Shown here: in pieces, positions 32,656 to 41,032 of the stretch | Position numbering within the stretch: the first letter of the stretch is position 1 | Layout: every line of letters starts with the position of its first letter | DNA from: CAZRQL01 sp964602415 | Lineage (GTDB): Bacteria > Bacteroidota > Bacteroidia > Cytophagales > Flammeovirgaceae | Length of the DNA stretch: 64,000 nucleotides | Assembly: GCA_964602415.1 (NCBI GenBank) | Contig: CAZRQL010000010.1 | Coordinates: 1-64,000, forward strand | Reading direction: 5' to 3' | The notes under the pieces: generated by a model | The model's database searches: none | What the model saw: the letters and a program-made list of their open reading frames with translations, nothing else | What the model was told of the DNA's origin: nothing | Made by a program: the position numbers and the translations under genes

Positions 32656-35600
32656 CTACCAAAGTTTGACCCTCTGCAACTGTTCGATGGCAAGGTACAT
32701 GGCGGGCACAACAATAAGAGTGAGGAAAGTAGAAAAAGTAAGCCCATAAATCACTGTCCATGCCATAGGCCCCCAAAACAAGGCGTTTTCACCGCCAATG
32801 TAAAAATCAGCATCAAACACAGCGTAAAATTTGACAAAGTCAATATTTAGACCTGTTGCCAGTGGAATAAGCCCCAAAATGGTGGTGATGGCCGTAAGCA
32901 ATACAGGACGGAGTCGTTTGAAGCCTGCCTCAGCGATTGCTTCTCTTACGTCTGAGAGTGGGAGCAGTTCGTCTTCGGCAAGTCCTTTTTCAGCCCGACG
33001 ACGCTGACGCACAAGCTCGGTATAGTCCACCAACACGATGGCGTTATTCACCACCACCCCGGCCAGTGAGATGATGCCTATACCTGTCATCACAATTACG
33101 AAATTGTCTTTGAAAATGGTAAGCCCCAAAAATACGCCAATAGTCGAGAACAACACCGAAACCATGATGATAAACGGCTTGGTAAAAGAATTGAACTGAG
33201 TTACCAATATCAAAAATATAGCGGCCAGGGCGATAAGCAGGGCATTGCCCAAAAAAGCCATAGATTTGGCTTGTTCTTCTTGCTCTCCACCAAAACGGAT
33301 AAAGTAACCCGGCGGGAGGCGGTGGTTTTTGAGCAATGTTTTGATTTCAGAGACAATTTCATTAGCGTTGTAGCCTTCTACTACGTTGGAACTCACACGG
33401 ATTAGTTTATTTAAATCTTTGCGTTTGATGGAGCCAAAGGAAGACGAATACTCGATTGATCCCAGAGCCGAAATAGGCACTTGGTGGTACTGCCCTCGGT
33501 TGTCTTGAAAAGTCACCCTTCGTTCATTGAGGATGGTAGGGTCGTGTCGGTATTCTTCTTTGAGTCTCAATTGGATAGGGTGGTCATCGTCCCCATCTTT
33601 GAACTTAGAGACCTCTTTGCCGTATATGGCTGTGCGCAAATCACTGGCTATCATACCTGTCGAAAGCCCAAACCGTCTGGCTTTGTTGCGGTCGAGTGTG
33701 AGCAAGAGTTCCGGTTTCCCTACCTCAATCTCCAAACTCAATTCGTCAATTCCGGGTATGCGCTCTTGTTCTATCATGCGTTCTATTTTCTCGGCTTCTT
33801 CTATGAGGGTCAGATAGTCTTCTCCTGTTACTTCGATACTGATGGGTTTACCTACCGGAGGGCCTTCATTGTTTTTGTCGGTTTTGATTTTGATTCCTGC
33901 AAAAGTTTTGGCGTACTCGGACATTTTGCGCATCACTTCGGCGGTGGAGATACCTCCACGTTGGTTGAAATCTACAAAAGAGACTGTAATTTTGGATTTG
34001 TGCGGGGTGAACTCAACTGACCGCTCTTGGGGGTCGCCTGTGCCTTCCCCTACATTGGTAACAATAGATTTGATAGCCGGTCGGTAAGGCTCCAAAACAG
34101 TGTACAGCTTTTTTTCCAGTACAGCCGTCGTGCTATCAGTGGTTTTTACATCAGTACCCAAGGGCAATTCGATGTACCAGTAAACAAATCGAGGCTCTCC
34201 TGCTGGAAACAGTTCCACCGAAGGCACCCTCAAGGCGAAAAGCATGATGGAGCCAACCAGAAGCACAAAAGCCCCCACAACAATCAAAAAAGGCGTGTAC
34301 CCTTTAAGAGATGCCTCAATGAGTTTGAGATAGGCATTTTCTAAAACAGGGAGTATTTTATTTTGGAAGTAAATAGAGGCTCTTTTAAGAAAGAAAATAT
34401 TGATGATACCCAATATACCGAAAGTGAAAAGTAAGTTTGGCAAGGTATAGCTACTTTGTGCCATCAAATAAAAAGGTACAGAAAGCACAATAAGAGCCAA
34501 GGAAGCTCTGAAGGCAAGTTTGGGAAATTTGGCATCGGGTTCTTCGAGTTTCATAAATTTGGCTATGAAAACGGGGTTGATCACCAAGCCCACAAACAGC
34601 GAAGCCGACAGCACCACAATCAGGGTAATGGGCAGGTATTTCATAAACTCACCCATAATGCCCCCCCAAAAAGCCAGTGGCATAAAAGCCGCAACGGTAG
34701 TGGCCGTTGAGGCAATAATGGCCAGAGCGACTTCTCCTACCCCTTCAAGGGCTGCTTTTTTGATGGGTACACCTTCTTCAAAGAGACGGTAGGAGTTTTC
34801 TACCACCACAATCCCATTGTCCACCAACATACCTAAAGCCAAAATCAACGCAAAAAGTACCACGATATTGATAGTAACCCCAAAAGCATTGAGGATCATA
34901 AAAGACAAAAACATAGACATGGGAATGGCTGTGCCTACAAAAAGAGAATTGCGCAAGCCCATGAAAAACAACAACACCGATACCACCAATATCACCCCCG
35001 ATATAATATTGTTTTCCAGACTCGAAATCTGAGTTTTCATCTCATCGGCCTGGTTTTCGGTTACGACCAAATTGAGGTTGGGCGGCAGAAAACTGCTTTG
35101 TGCTTTTTTGATGATTTGGTTGATTTTTTCATCGGCATTGATGAGGTTTTCACCGCTTTTTTTGATGACTTTTAGAGAAACAACAGGGAAGCTACCTTCT
35201 TGCAAAAAGTTTTGAGTAGCCAAACGGGCATAGCTCTTGCGGTCTTCGTAGCTGTCCACCACTTGTGCTACATCCCTGATATAGACAGTAGCTCCTTTTT
35301 CTGATTTGACGATTACGTCTTCAATCTCTGAGACTTTGGTAAACTCACCCGAAACCCTGAGCGACCGGCGATACCCCCCGGAGATAACATCCCCCCCTGA
35401 GATGGTAACGTTTTCCCTTGCGATGGCTGATTCCACATCTCCAAAAGTGATGCGCATGGCGTCCATTTTGAAGGGGTCTATATTGATCTGGATTTCGCGT
35501 TTGATGTTGCCAATAATGTCCACCCGAGTTACTTCGGTGAGGGCTTCTATTTCATCCTCAAGTTTTTCGGCATACTCGTTGAGTTTGTTGATCTCAAAAT

Positions 35601-36078
35601 CTCCCGATAAGTTGATGGTCATGATGGGGATTTCTGTAAAGTCCAGTTCCCGTACTTGAGGGTCTTTGTCCAAATCATTGGGCAGGTCTTTTTTGGCTTC
35701 ATCAACAGCATCTTTTACATCTTGCAGGGCTTTGGAGACTTTTACATCTTCGTTGAATTCGATTACTATGGCACTCACATCCATTGCCGAAGTGGACTCA
35801 ATTTTTTTGACCCCTTTGACGGTCTTGAGTTGCTTTTCTATGTGGCGGGTGATGAGGTTTTCTATATCGGAAGGAGAGTTGCCGGGATAAATGGTATTGA
35901 CGTACACGGTGGGCATCACAATTTCAGGGAACTGCTCTTTAGGCATGTTCAAGTATGAGTTAAGCCCTGCCAACGCAATAATGGCAGTGAGGATAAATAC
36001 ACTCACCGAGTTTTTCAAAGCCCATGTACTGAGCGGAAATTCTCTTTTGACTTCTGAGTTTTGGTCTTGGGGGTTCAT
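32656..36078 (-). CDS. RND efflux pump permease (HAE1 type)
   Basis: 1140 residues, slightly longer than AcrB because of an inserted membrane/loop segment around 545-600. Twelve-helix RND layout: N-terminal FILTAIIALAGLNSYLNMPKE, large periplasmic loop, LILALGMLVDNGIVVVENSY (about 407-426), a second half with EQAKSMAFLGNALLIALAA and GIISLAGVVVNNAIVLVDY. The first proton-relay Asp is kept; the second of the AcrB DD pair is Asn, common outside AcrB. It exports lipophilic compounds using the proton gradient as a trimer in the inner membrane. The start lies 6 bases after the adaptor gene; it is the last gene of the operon. Confidence 0.92.
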   Translation of the reverse strand: MNPQDQNSEVKREFPLSTWALKNSVSVFILTAIIALAGLNSYLNMPKEQFPEIVMPTVYVNTIYPGNSPSDIENLITRHIEKQLKTVKGVKKIESTSAMDVSAIVIEFNEDVKVSKALQDVKDAVDEAKKDLPNDLDKDPQVRELDFTEIPIMTINLSGDFEINKLNEYAEKLEDEIEALTEVTRVDIIGNIKREIQINIDPFKMDAMRITFGDVESAIARENVTISGGDVISGGYRRSLRVSGEFTKVSEIEDVIVKSEKGATVYIRDVAQVVDSYEDRKSYARLATQNFLQEGSFPVVSLKVIKKSGENLINADEKINQIIKKAQSSFLPPNLNLVVTENQADEMKTQISSLENNIISGVILVVSVLLFFMGLRNSLFVGTAIPMSMFLSFMILNAFGVTINIVVLFALILALGMLVDNGIVVVENSYRLFEEGVPIKKAALEGVGEVALAIIASTATTVAAFMPLAFWGGIMGEFMKYLPITLIVVLSASLFVGLVINPVFIAKFMKLEEPDAKFPKLAFRASLALIVLSVPFYLMAQSSYTLPNLLFTFGILGIINIFFLKRASIYFQNKILPVLENAYLKLIEASLKGYTPFLIVVGAFVLLVGSIMLFALRVPSVELFPAGEPRFVYWYIELPLGTDVKTTDSTTAVLEKKLYTVLEPYRPAIKSIVTNVGEGTGDPQERSVEFTPHKSKITVSFVDFNQRGGISTAEVMRKMSEYAKTFAGIKIKTDKNNEGPPVGKPISIEVTGEDYLTLIEEAEKIERMIEQERIPGIDELSLEIEVGKPELLLTLDRNKARRFGLSTGMIASDLRTAIYGKEVSKFKDGDDDHPIQLRLKEEYRHDPTILNERRVTFQDNRGQYHQVPISALGSIEYSSSFGSIKRKDLNKLIRVSSNVVEGYNANEIVSEIKTLLKNHRLPPGYFIRFGGEQEEQAKSMAFLGNALLIALAAIFLILVTQFNSFTKPFIIMVSVLFSTIGVFLGLTIFKDNFVIVMTGIGIISLAGVVVNNAIVLVDYTELVRQRRRAEKGLAEDELLPLSDVREAIAEAGFKRLRPVLLTAITTILGLIPLATGLNIDFVKFYAVFDADFYIGGENALFWGPMAWTVIYGLTFSTFLTLIVVPAMYLAIEQLQRVKLW

Positions 36079-36084
36079 CTGGAT

Positions 36085-37242
36085 TTATTTCAAAGTTAGT
36101 GCATTGACGATATTGACTTTTTCATCATTGATTACCTCGCTGTAGCCCTTGGTTACGATAATAGAGTTGGGTTCTAAGCCGCTTTCGACCAAAGTCATTT
36201 CTTGGTAGGTCATTCCCACGTTTACCACGGCTTTTTTCACCACGTCATGCTCACCTTCTTTGGCGATGGTGTAGATGAATTTTTGCCCGGAAGTGGACTT
36301 TTGGATGTACTGCGAAGGCACAACGATGGCGTTTCTTTTTTGATAATCACGGACTTTTAGCACTGCCAACGTATTGGGTCTGAGTAGATTGTCTTTATTT
36401 TGAATTTTCATACTGATTTTGAAGGTGCGGTTTTCGGGGTTGATGAATTGGCCTACTTTCTCGATGCGCACAGGCATCTCAAGCCCTACGGCAGGGAAGG
36501 AGAGAAGCACCGTATCGCCTTTTTTGACTTGGCGGGAGTAGGTTTCGGCAATATCAGCCGTAACCTCAATGCTGGAAAGGTCAACGACGCGGGCAAAAGG
36601 CGAACCCATCATGGCCATTTCTCCTTTATTTTGAAAAATTTCATCTACTATCCCATCTATCGGTGAAACGATGGTGGTTTTATTTAGCTGAGTGCGCAAG
36701 GTCTCGATATTTTTTTCCAAAGACTCTTTGTTGTTTTTGGCTTGCAGGTATTGTACTTCTGTGCCTATTTTCTGTTTGTAGAGGTTTTCTTGTTTTTCAA
36801 AGAGTGTTTTGGCCAGTTCGTAGCTTGTCTGGAGTTGCTCAAGGTTGCGGCGAATGATTTCAGCATCCAGACGGGCCAAGGCTTGTCCTTTGGCAACGGG
36901 TTGGCCTTCTTCTACCAGTCTTTCTATGATTACGCCTTGGCTTTCCGGCATAACGAGCACGTTTTTTTCGGATTTTACATTGCCTTGCACCTCAAAAAAG
37001 TGTTCAAATTTTTTCGGGCTTAGCTGCAAGACCTCGACAAGCCGCAAGCCATCTTTGGGGCCTTTGTTTTCCAAGGCCATGAGCTGATTTTCGACTTCTT
37101 CGATGCGGGCTTTGGTTTCGGTGTAGTTTTTTTTCAGGGTTTTGAGTTCCTCTCTTAGGGCATCGGCTTCTGGATTGTCGGATGGCTTGCCACCGCAAGC
37201 CGCTATTGCCAACAACGATAGGGTATAAGCAAATTTTTTCAT
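36085..37242 (-). CDS. RND efflux periplasmic adaptor (MFP) lipoprotein
   Basis: 385 residues. Lipoprotein signal with lipobox AIAAC (Cys17). Then a coiled-coil segment (about 28-60), the split biotinyl-lipoyl-like domain with VIIERLVEEGQPVAKGQALA (about 105-124) and KTTIVSPIDGIVDEIFQNKG (about 187-206), a long alpha hairpin between them, and the beta-barrel and membrane-proximal parts. It bridges the permease and the TolC-like channel. An extra coiled coil ahead of the first lipoyl half is somewhat unusual. It lies 28 bases after the tolC-like gene. Confidence 0.9.
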   Translation of the reverse strand: MKKFAYTLSLLAIAACGGKPSDNPEADALREELKTLKKNYTETKARIEEVENQLMALENKGPKDGLRLVEVLQLSPKKFEHFFEVQGNVKSEKNVLVMPESQGVIIERLVEEGQPVAKGQALARLDAEIIRRNLEQLQTSYELAKTLFEKQENLYKQKIGTEVQYLQAKNNKESLEKNIETLRTQLNKTTIVSPIDGIVDEIFQNKGEMAMMGSPFARVVDLSSIEVTADIAETYSRQVKKGDTVLLSFPAVGLEMPVRIEKVGQFINPENRTFKISMKIQNKDNLLRPNTLAVLKVRDYQKRNAIVVPSQYIQKSTSGQKFIYTIAKEGEHDVVKKAVVNVGMTYQEMTLVESGLEPNSIIVTKGYSEVINDEKVNIVNALTLK

Positions 37243-37270
37243 GGAAAAATTGAGATAACTTTAGAGAATA

Positions 37271-38590
37271 TTAGTTTTTAAGTTGTCCGGTAGCTTTTAA
37301 ATAATTAACTTTTGCAATCAATGCGTTGTAAAGGGCTACATAGTAGTTGGTTTCGGCATTGCTCAAATCGCCACTCGATGAGGTAACTTCGAGCATGGCT
37401 CCGACTCCGTTTTGGTACTTGATTTTGGTAACTTGATAAACTTTTTTTGCCAACTCAATATTTTTAGCCTCATTTTCCAGTGCTTCAATGGCATTTTGCA
37501 AAGCGGTGTGGGCATTGTTGATTTCAAAGGCTATCGAGCGGCGCAACTGTGAGGTGGAATTGTTGGTTTTTTCTTTTGCAAAAAGGGCTTGTTGGACTTT
37601 AGAGCGTTTGTAAAATCCGTCAAACAAAGGCACGTTGAGTTGGAGTCCCAAGGTAGCATTTTCAAAGTATTTGAATTTTTGAATTTCTTTGCCCCCTGCA
37701 TTTGCGCCCAACGTCGCAAAACCGTAAAGGCTTGGCAAATAGCCCACCCGGTAGCGTTGGATATTGAAACTGTCCAATTTGGCTTGCGTACCAAGCAAAG
37801 AAAGCTCGATGCGCGAAGAGCCGTCTGCTTTAGGCACGTTTTTTAGCTCCTCTTTCGCCAAATCGCGGATGGTTTGGGATAGAACCAATTTCTCTTCTTT
37901 GGGCATACCCATCTGGAAGCGCAGCAGTTCGAGGCTCAATGTTTCGAGGCGTTGGAGATTGGACAACTGGGTATTAATGTTGTTGCGTTGTACTTCAATG
38001 CGTTGTACATCTATTTCCTCTACGAAGCCATTTTGGTACATGACCTTAGTCTCATAAAGGAGCGAATCCAATCGGTCAAGGCTTTTTTTGAGTTGGAGTC
38101 TTTGTTCGCTGGTTACCAATGCGCCGTAGTAGGCTTTGGTAATATTTTCAATAATGTCTATCTGTGTGGCCTGCAGGGATTTTGAGGCCAGTTCTTCATA
38201 CACTTTGGCCGCTTGCAGTCCTAAGAAAAAAGTGCCGTCAAATATGAGTTGGTTGTACTGCACATTTAGAGCAGAAGTATAATTTACTCCAAAAGGGACG
38301 GCTACCGGCGGATCGTTGGGACCTCCTCCCGCAAACTGGGCGGGCAAGATAAACTTTTGGATGATGGCATTGTTTATCAAATTGGCTGTACCGGAGATCT
38401 GGGGGAGTCCTTGCGATTTGACTTCATTGACTGTGGCATGGGCGATTTGCATGTCCAGCCTCGCATTTTTGAGTGCCTCGCTTCGTGAAAGACCGTAATC
38501 AATACACTTGTTGAGGTCAAACTGCTCTTGAGCGTTGGTTGTGTGCACCACCATGAGCGCAGCAACAAACCAAAAAAGTTTAGTTTCCAT
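37271..38590 (-). CDS. TolC-family outer-membrane efflux channel
   Basis: 439 residues from the ATG at 38590, which gives a proper signal peptide (about 1-20, ending in TNAQ); an earlier in-frame start does not. It has two repeats of long helices and short strands, as in TolC: FDLNKCIDYGLSRSEALKNA near the start, KTNNSTSQLRRSIAFEIN and TKIKYQNGVGAMLEVTSSSG (about 388-407). It forms the outer-membrane tunnel of the RND pump encoded downstream and starts 32 bases after the tetR stop. Confidence 0.88.
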   Translation of the reverse strand: METKLFWFVAALMVVHTTNAQEQFDLNKCIDYGLSRSEALKNARLDMQIAHATVNEVKSQGLPQISGTANLINNAIIQKFILPAQFAGGGPNDPPVAVPFGVNYTSALNVQYNQLIFDGTFFLGLQAAKVYEELASKSLQATQIDIIENITKAYYGALVTSEQRLQLKKSLDRLDSLLYETKVMYQNGFVEEIDVQRIEVQRNNINTQLSNLQRLETLSLELLRFQMGMPKEEKLVLSQTIRDLAKEELKNVPKADGSSRIELSLLGTQAKLDSFNIQRYRVGYLPSLYGFATLGANAGGKEIQKFKYFENATLGLQLNVPLFDGFYKRSKVQQALFAKEKTNNSTSQLRRSIAFEINNAHTALQNAIEALENEAKNIELAKKVYQVTKIKYQNGVGAMLEVTSSSGDLSNAETNYYVALYNALIAKVNYLKATGQLKN

Positions 38591-38622
38591 AAGTTTTTTT
38601 GACGAAAAGTTGTATTGTCCTA

Positions 38623-39267
38623 TCAAATCTCAGTTGTGTTATTGGTCAAATAATTTTGGTACAGGCTCATCCCTTTTGGAGTACAAATTCCTCTGATAAA
38701 GTGCTGGAAAAGTTGTATTTGCACTTGCACCAAATCAAATCGATCGCCGGGGAAGATTTCATGGTTGAGAGCCATTTCTATTTGGTGACTCCTAAACTTG
38801 GCAATCACTTCACAATCCATATCATCCCAAAATAACCCTTCAGCAATACCTTGTTTTAGTAAGGCGGCCATATCGCAGCACATAACATTTTCTTTGTGAA
38901 GCCGATACACCTCCCAAGCTTTTGGGTAAAACTTTTGCAGGTCGTAAAAAAGAACAGCATTGATGGAAGCAAGTTCGGACTTGAAATAGTCGGTCAATAA
39001 AATAAGAAGGTGGACTGAGTTGTCGGCTGACTTTTTGAGATGTTCTACCATTGTCTGGTGGCTATTCATCACATCGCTCATCACCGACATGACCAACTCG
39101 TCTTTATTGGGAAAGTATTGATAAAGCGTACGTTTTGAGATAGCAAGTTCTTTGGCTATGTCATCCATCAGTACTGAGCGGACACCGTATTTTTTGAACA
39201 AAACCTCAGCCCTACGTATCAAGCGATTTTTTACTTCATCGGCTGAAGATTGAAGCTGCTGATTCAT
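38623..39267 (-). CDS. TetR/AcrR-family repressor of the efflux operon
   Basis: 214 residues. N-terminal helix-turn-helix: RRAEVLFKKYGVRSVLMDD (about 18-36) and IAKELAISKRTLYQYFPNKD (about 37-56), the TetR signature. The C-terminal 150 residues are the ligand-binding and dimer part and are not recognisable further. It is the first gene of the tetR-tolC-MFP-RND operon, so it probably represses its own transcription and is released by a pump substrate. The operator candidate is at 39282-39307. The ATG follows the -7 box by only 4 bases. Confidence 0.87.
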   Translation of the reverse strand: MNQQLQSSADEVKNRLIRRAEVLFKKYGVRSVLMDDIAKELAISKRTLYQYFPNKDELVMSVMSDVMNSHQTMVEHLKKSADNSVHLLILLTDYFKSELASINAVLFYDLQKFYPKAWEVYRLHKENVMCCDMAALLKQGIAEGLFWDDMDCEVIAKFRSHQIEMALNHEIFPGDRFDLVQVQIQLFQHFIRGICTPKGMSLYQNYLTNNTTEI

Positions 39268-39271
39268 GACG

Positions 39272-39307
39272 CAAAAATGAGAAAACTTTTTTTGTTTTCA
39301 AAGTTTT
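39272..39307 (-). promoter_or_regulatory. promoter and palindromic operator of the efflux operon
   Basis: On the minus strand TTTG (39302-39299), a 19-bp spacer and CATTTTTG (39279-39272) fit the promoter consensus with one mismatch. The inverted repeat AAAACTTT (39282-39289) / AAAGTTTT (39300-39307) with a 10-base centre spans the spacer and the -33 box. GTTTTCAAA recurs at 39351. The rest of the gap to 39427 shows no gene. Confidence 0.55.
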
Positions 39308-39427
39308 TTGTAAAAATTTTTTCGTCCTTTCTTTTACGCAAGGGTGATAAGTTTTCAAAAATTCTCATGTATCAGACGGGTAAACCGGCCTTGACCTCGT
39401 ATTTACTTTAAGATAAATCCTAATAAA

Positions 39428-39859
39428 ATGGCAAAAGCATCGTGGAATTTGATTGGTGTCTTAGAGCGCACCGCCGAGAAGTTGGAAAAAGGTGCTCCCT
39501 ACCAATGGGGACACATGGGACAGTGCAACTGTGGCAACTTGGCTCAAGAGCTTACCCCTTATAGCCCTGCCCAGATTCATACCTACGCTATGGAATCCAG
39601 AAAAGGAGATTGGGAAGAACAAGTTTCTTCTTTTTGCAATGATGGCGGCATGCACATTGATTTGGTGATATCTTCTATGATAGAAGCAGGACTCAGTCAA
39701 GAGGACATCATCAAATTGGAAAGGCTCTCAGACAAGCAAATATTGAGCCGCATACCCGAATCCATCCGCACACAAATCCGCCACAACGACCGCTCTCACG
39801 TAGCCACTTATATGCGCGAGTGGGCATCCATGCTCAAAGAAGAGGCAGAATTGGTATAA
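39428..39859 (+). CDS. conserved unknown protein with QWGHMGQCNCG motif
   Basis: 143 residues, no signal peptide or membrane segment. The most striking stretch is YQWGHMGQCNCGNLAQELT (about 25-43), where His, two Cys and Asn look like a metal site or an active site. A third cysteine is in SSFCNDGGMHIDLVI (about 67-81), with another His and Asp. The C-terminal half is helical (GLSQEDIIKLERLSD, then THVA-like RSHVATYMREW). I have an impression of related unnamed proteins in Bacteroidota and Cyanobacteria but cannot name a family. It stands alone between the efflux operon and the transketolase gene. Confidence 0.65.
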   Translation: MAKASWNLIGVLERTAEKLEKGAPYQWGHMGQCNCGNLAQELTPYSPAQIHTYAMESRKGDWEEQVSSFCNDGGMHIDLVISSMIEAGLSQEDIIKLERLSDKQILSRIPESIRTQIRHNDRSHVATYMREWASMLKEEAELV

Positions 39860-40166
39860 GACCATGCTTTAGCACCCAATCTCCAGCAAAAGTAACTATT
39901 TGGATTGCCAACAAAATAGCGGCTTATTCATCTCATATTTTTGAAATCCTTAGCAAGATATTATCTTATGCTTAAAATAAGCGTTGCAAATTATATTTCA
40001 ATTTAAAGTATACTATAAATTAAGTGGTTTTATATTTTTTTTAGAATTAAATCCTTGAAAATCAAGCGAATCAATCCTTAAAATCTTAAAAATCACTTAA
40101 ATCTTGGTATAATTTGGCTACGCTTGTTGCTTATCCTCAACTAATTCTGCTTGTTTTGTTAGCTTG
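39860..40166. other. A+T-rich intergenic stretch
   Basis: A 342-base gap lies between two plus-strand genes, ending in the transketolase promoter. It contains no supported ORF, RNA gene or terminator. Degenerate copies of AATCCTTRAAAATC occur at 40050-40063 and 40073-40085, followed by AAATCTTAAAAATC-like sequence to about 40105. Confidence 0.6.
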
Positions 40167-40197
40167 TTTGATACAAAAAAATATTGCTCTATGTTTG
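40167..40197 (+). promoter_or_regulatory. promoter of the transketolase gene
   Basis: TTTG (40167-40170), a 19-bp spacer and TATGTTTG (40190-40197) match the Bacteroidota consensus exactly. The ATG is only 4 bases after the -7 box, so the transcript would start at or next to the start codon and be leaderless (inference). Confidence 0.75.
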
Positions 40198-40201
40198 CGC
40201 C

Positions 40202-41032
40202 ATGAAAAACGATTTGGAAAAAATTGCTTCGCAAGTGCGACGCGACATAGTTAGGATGGTACACAATGCCGGCAACGGACACCCGGGTGGCGCATTGGGT
40301 TGTGTGGAGCTTTTTGTTTTGCTTTACTTCAAAGTAATGAAACACAGCCCAAGTTTTAATACGACGGGACATGGTGAAGATGTGTTTTTTCTTTCCAACG
40401 GACATATTTCGGCGGTTTGGTACAGCGTACTGGCTCGCTCAGGATATTTCGACACCAAAGAACTGGGCACACACCGCAAAATCAATTCACGCCTGCAAGG
40501 ACACCCTACCCCTCACACCCATTTGCCGGGTGTAAGGATGGCTTCCGGCTCACTGGGGCAAGGTCTTTCGGTGGCAATAGGGGTTGCTTTGTCAAAAAGG
40601 CTTTCTGCTGACCCCAATTATGTGTATGTGTTGATGGGGGATGGAGAGCAACAAGAGGGGCAGATATGGGAGGCGGCCATGTTTGCAGCCCACCGCAAAC
40701 TGGACAACTTAATTGCTTTTGTGGATCTCAATGGCCAACAAATAGACGGCCCCACCGAAAAAGTCATGTCGCTCGGTACTCTGGGTGATAAATATCAGGC
40801 TTTTGGATGGAATGTGCTCCAATGCAATGGCAATAATTTCGAGCAGCTTGAAAATTGCATACTCAACGCCCAACAACAAAAAGGTAAGCCAACGGTTATT
40901 TTGATGGAGACCGTAATGGGTTATGGCGTGGATTTTATGATGCACACCCACAAGTGGCACGGAATAGCTCCCAATGACGAACAGGCTGCCAAAGCACTTG
41001 CGCAACTGGAAGAGACACTGGGCGACTATTAG
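40202..41032 (+). CDS. transketolase, N-terminal subunit
   Basis: 276 residues from the ATG at 40202; an earlier in-frame start lies inside the promoter. This is the thiamine-diphosphate-binding half of a split transketolase: VHNAGNGHPGGALGCVELFV (about 20-39), GSLGQGLSVAIGVAL (about 113-127), VLMGDGEQQEGQIWEAAMFA (about 138-157; the GDG...N motif ends with Asn in VDLNGQQIDGP). The C-terminal half, usually the next gene, is absent here. It transfers two-carbon units in the pentose phosphate pathway. Its stop codon overlaps that of the convergent WD40-OmpA gene by 4 bases. Confidence 0.88.
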   Translation: MKNDLEKIASQVRRDIVRMVHNAGNGHPGGALGCVELFVLLYFKVMKHSPSFNTTGHGEDVFFLSNGHISAVWYSVLARSGYFDTKELGTHRKINSRLQGHPTPHTHLPGVRMASGSLGQGLSVAIGVALSKRLSADPNYVYVLMGDGEQQEGQIWEAAMFAAHRKLDNLIAFVDLNGQQIDGPTEKVMSLGTLGDKYQAFGWNVLQCNGNNFEQLENCILNAQQQKGKPTVILMETVMGYGVDFMMHTHKWHGIAPNDEQAAKALAQLEETLGDY

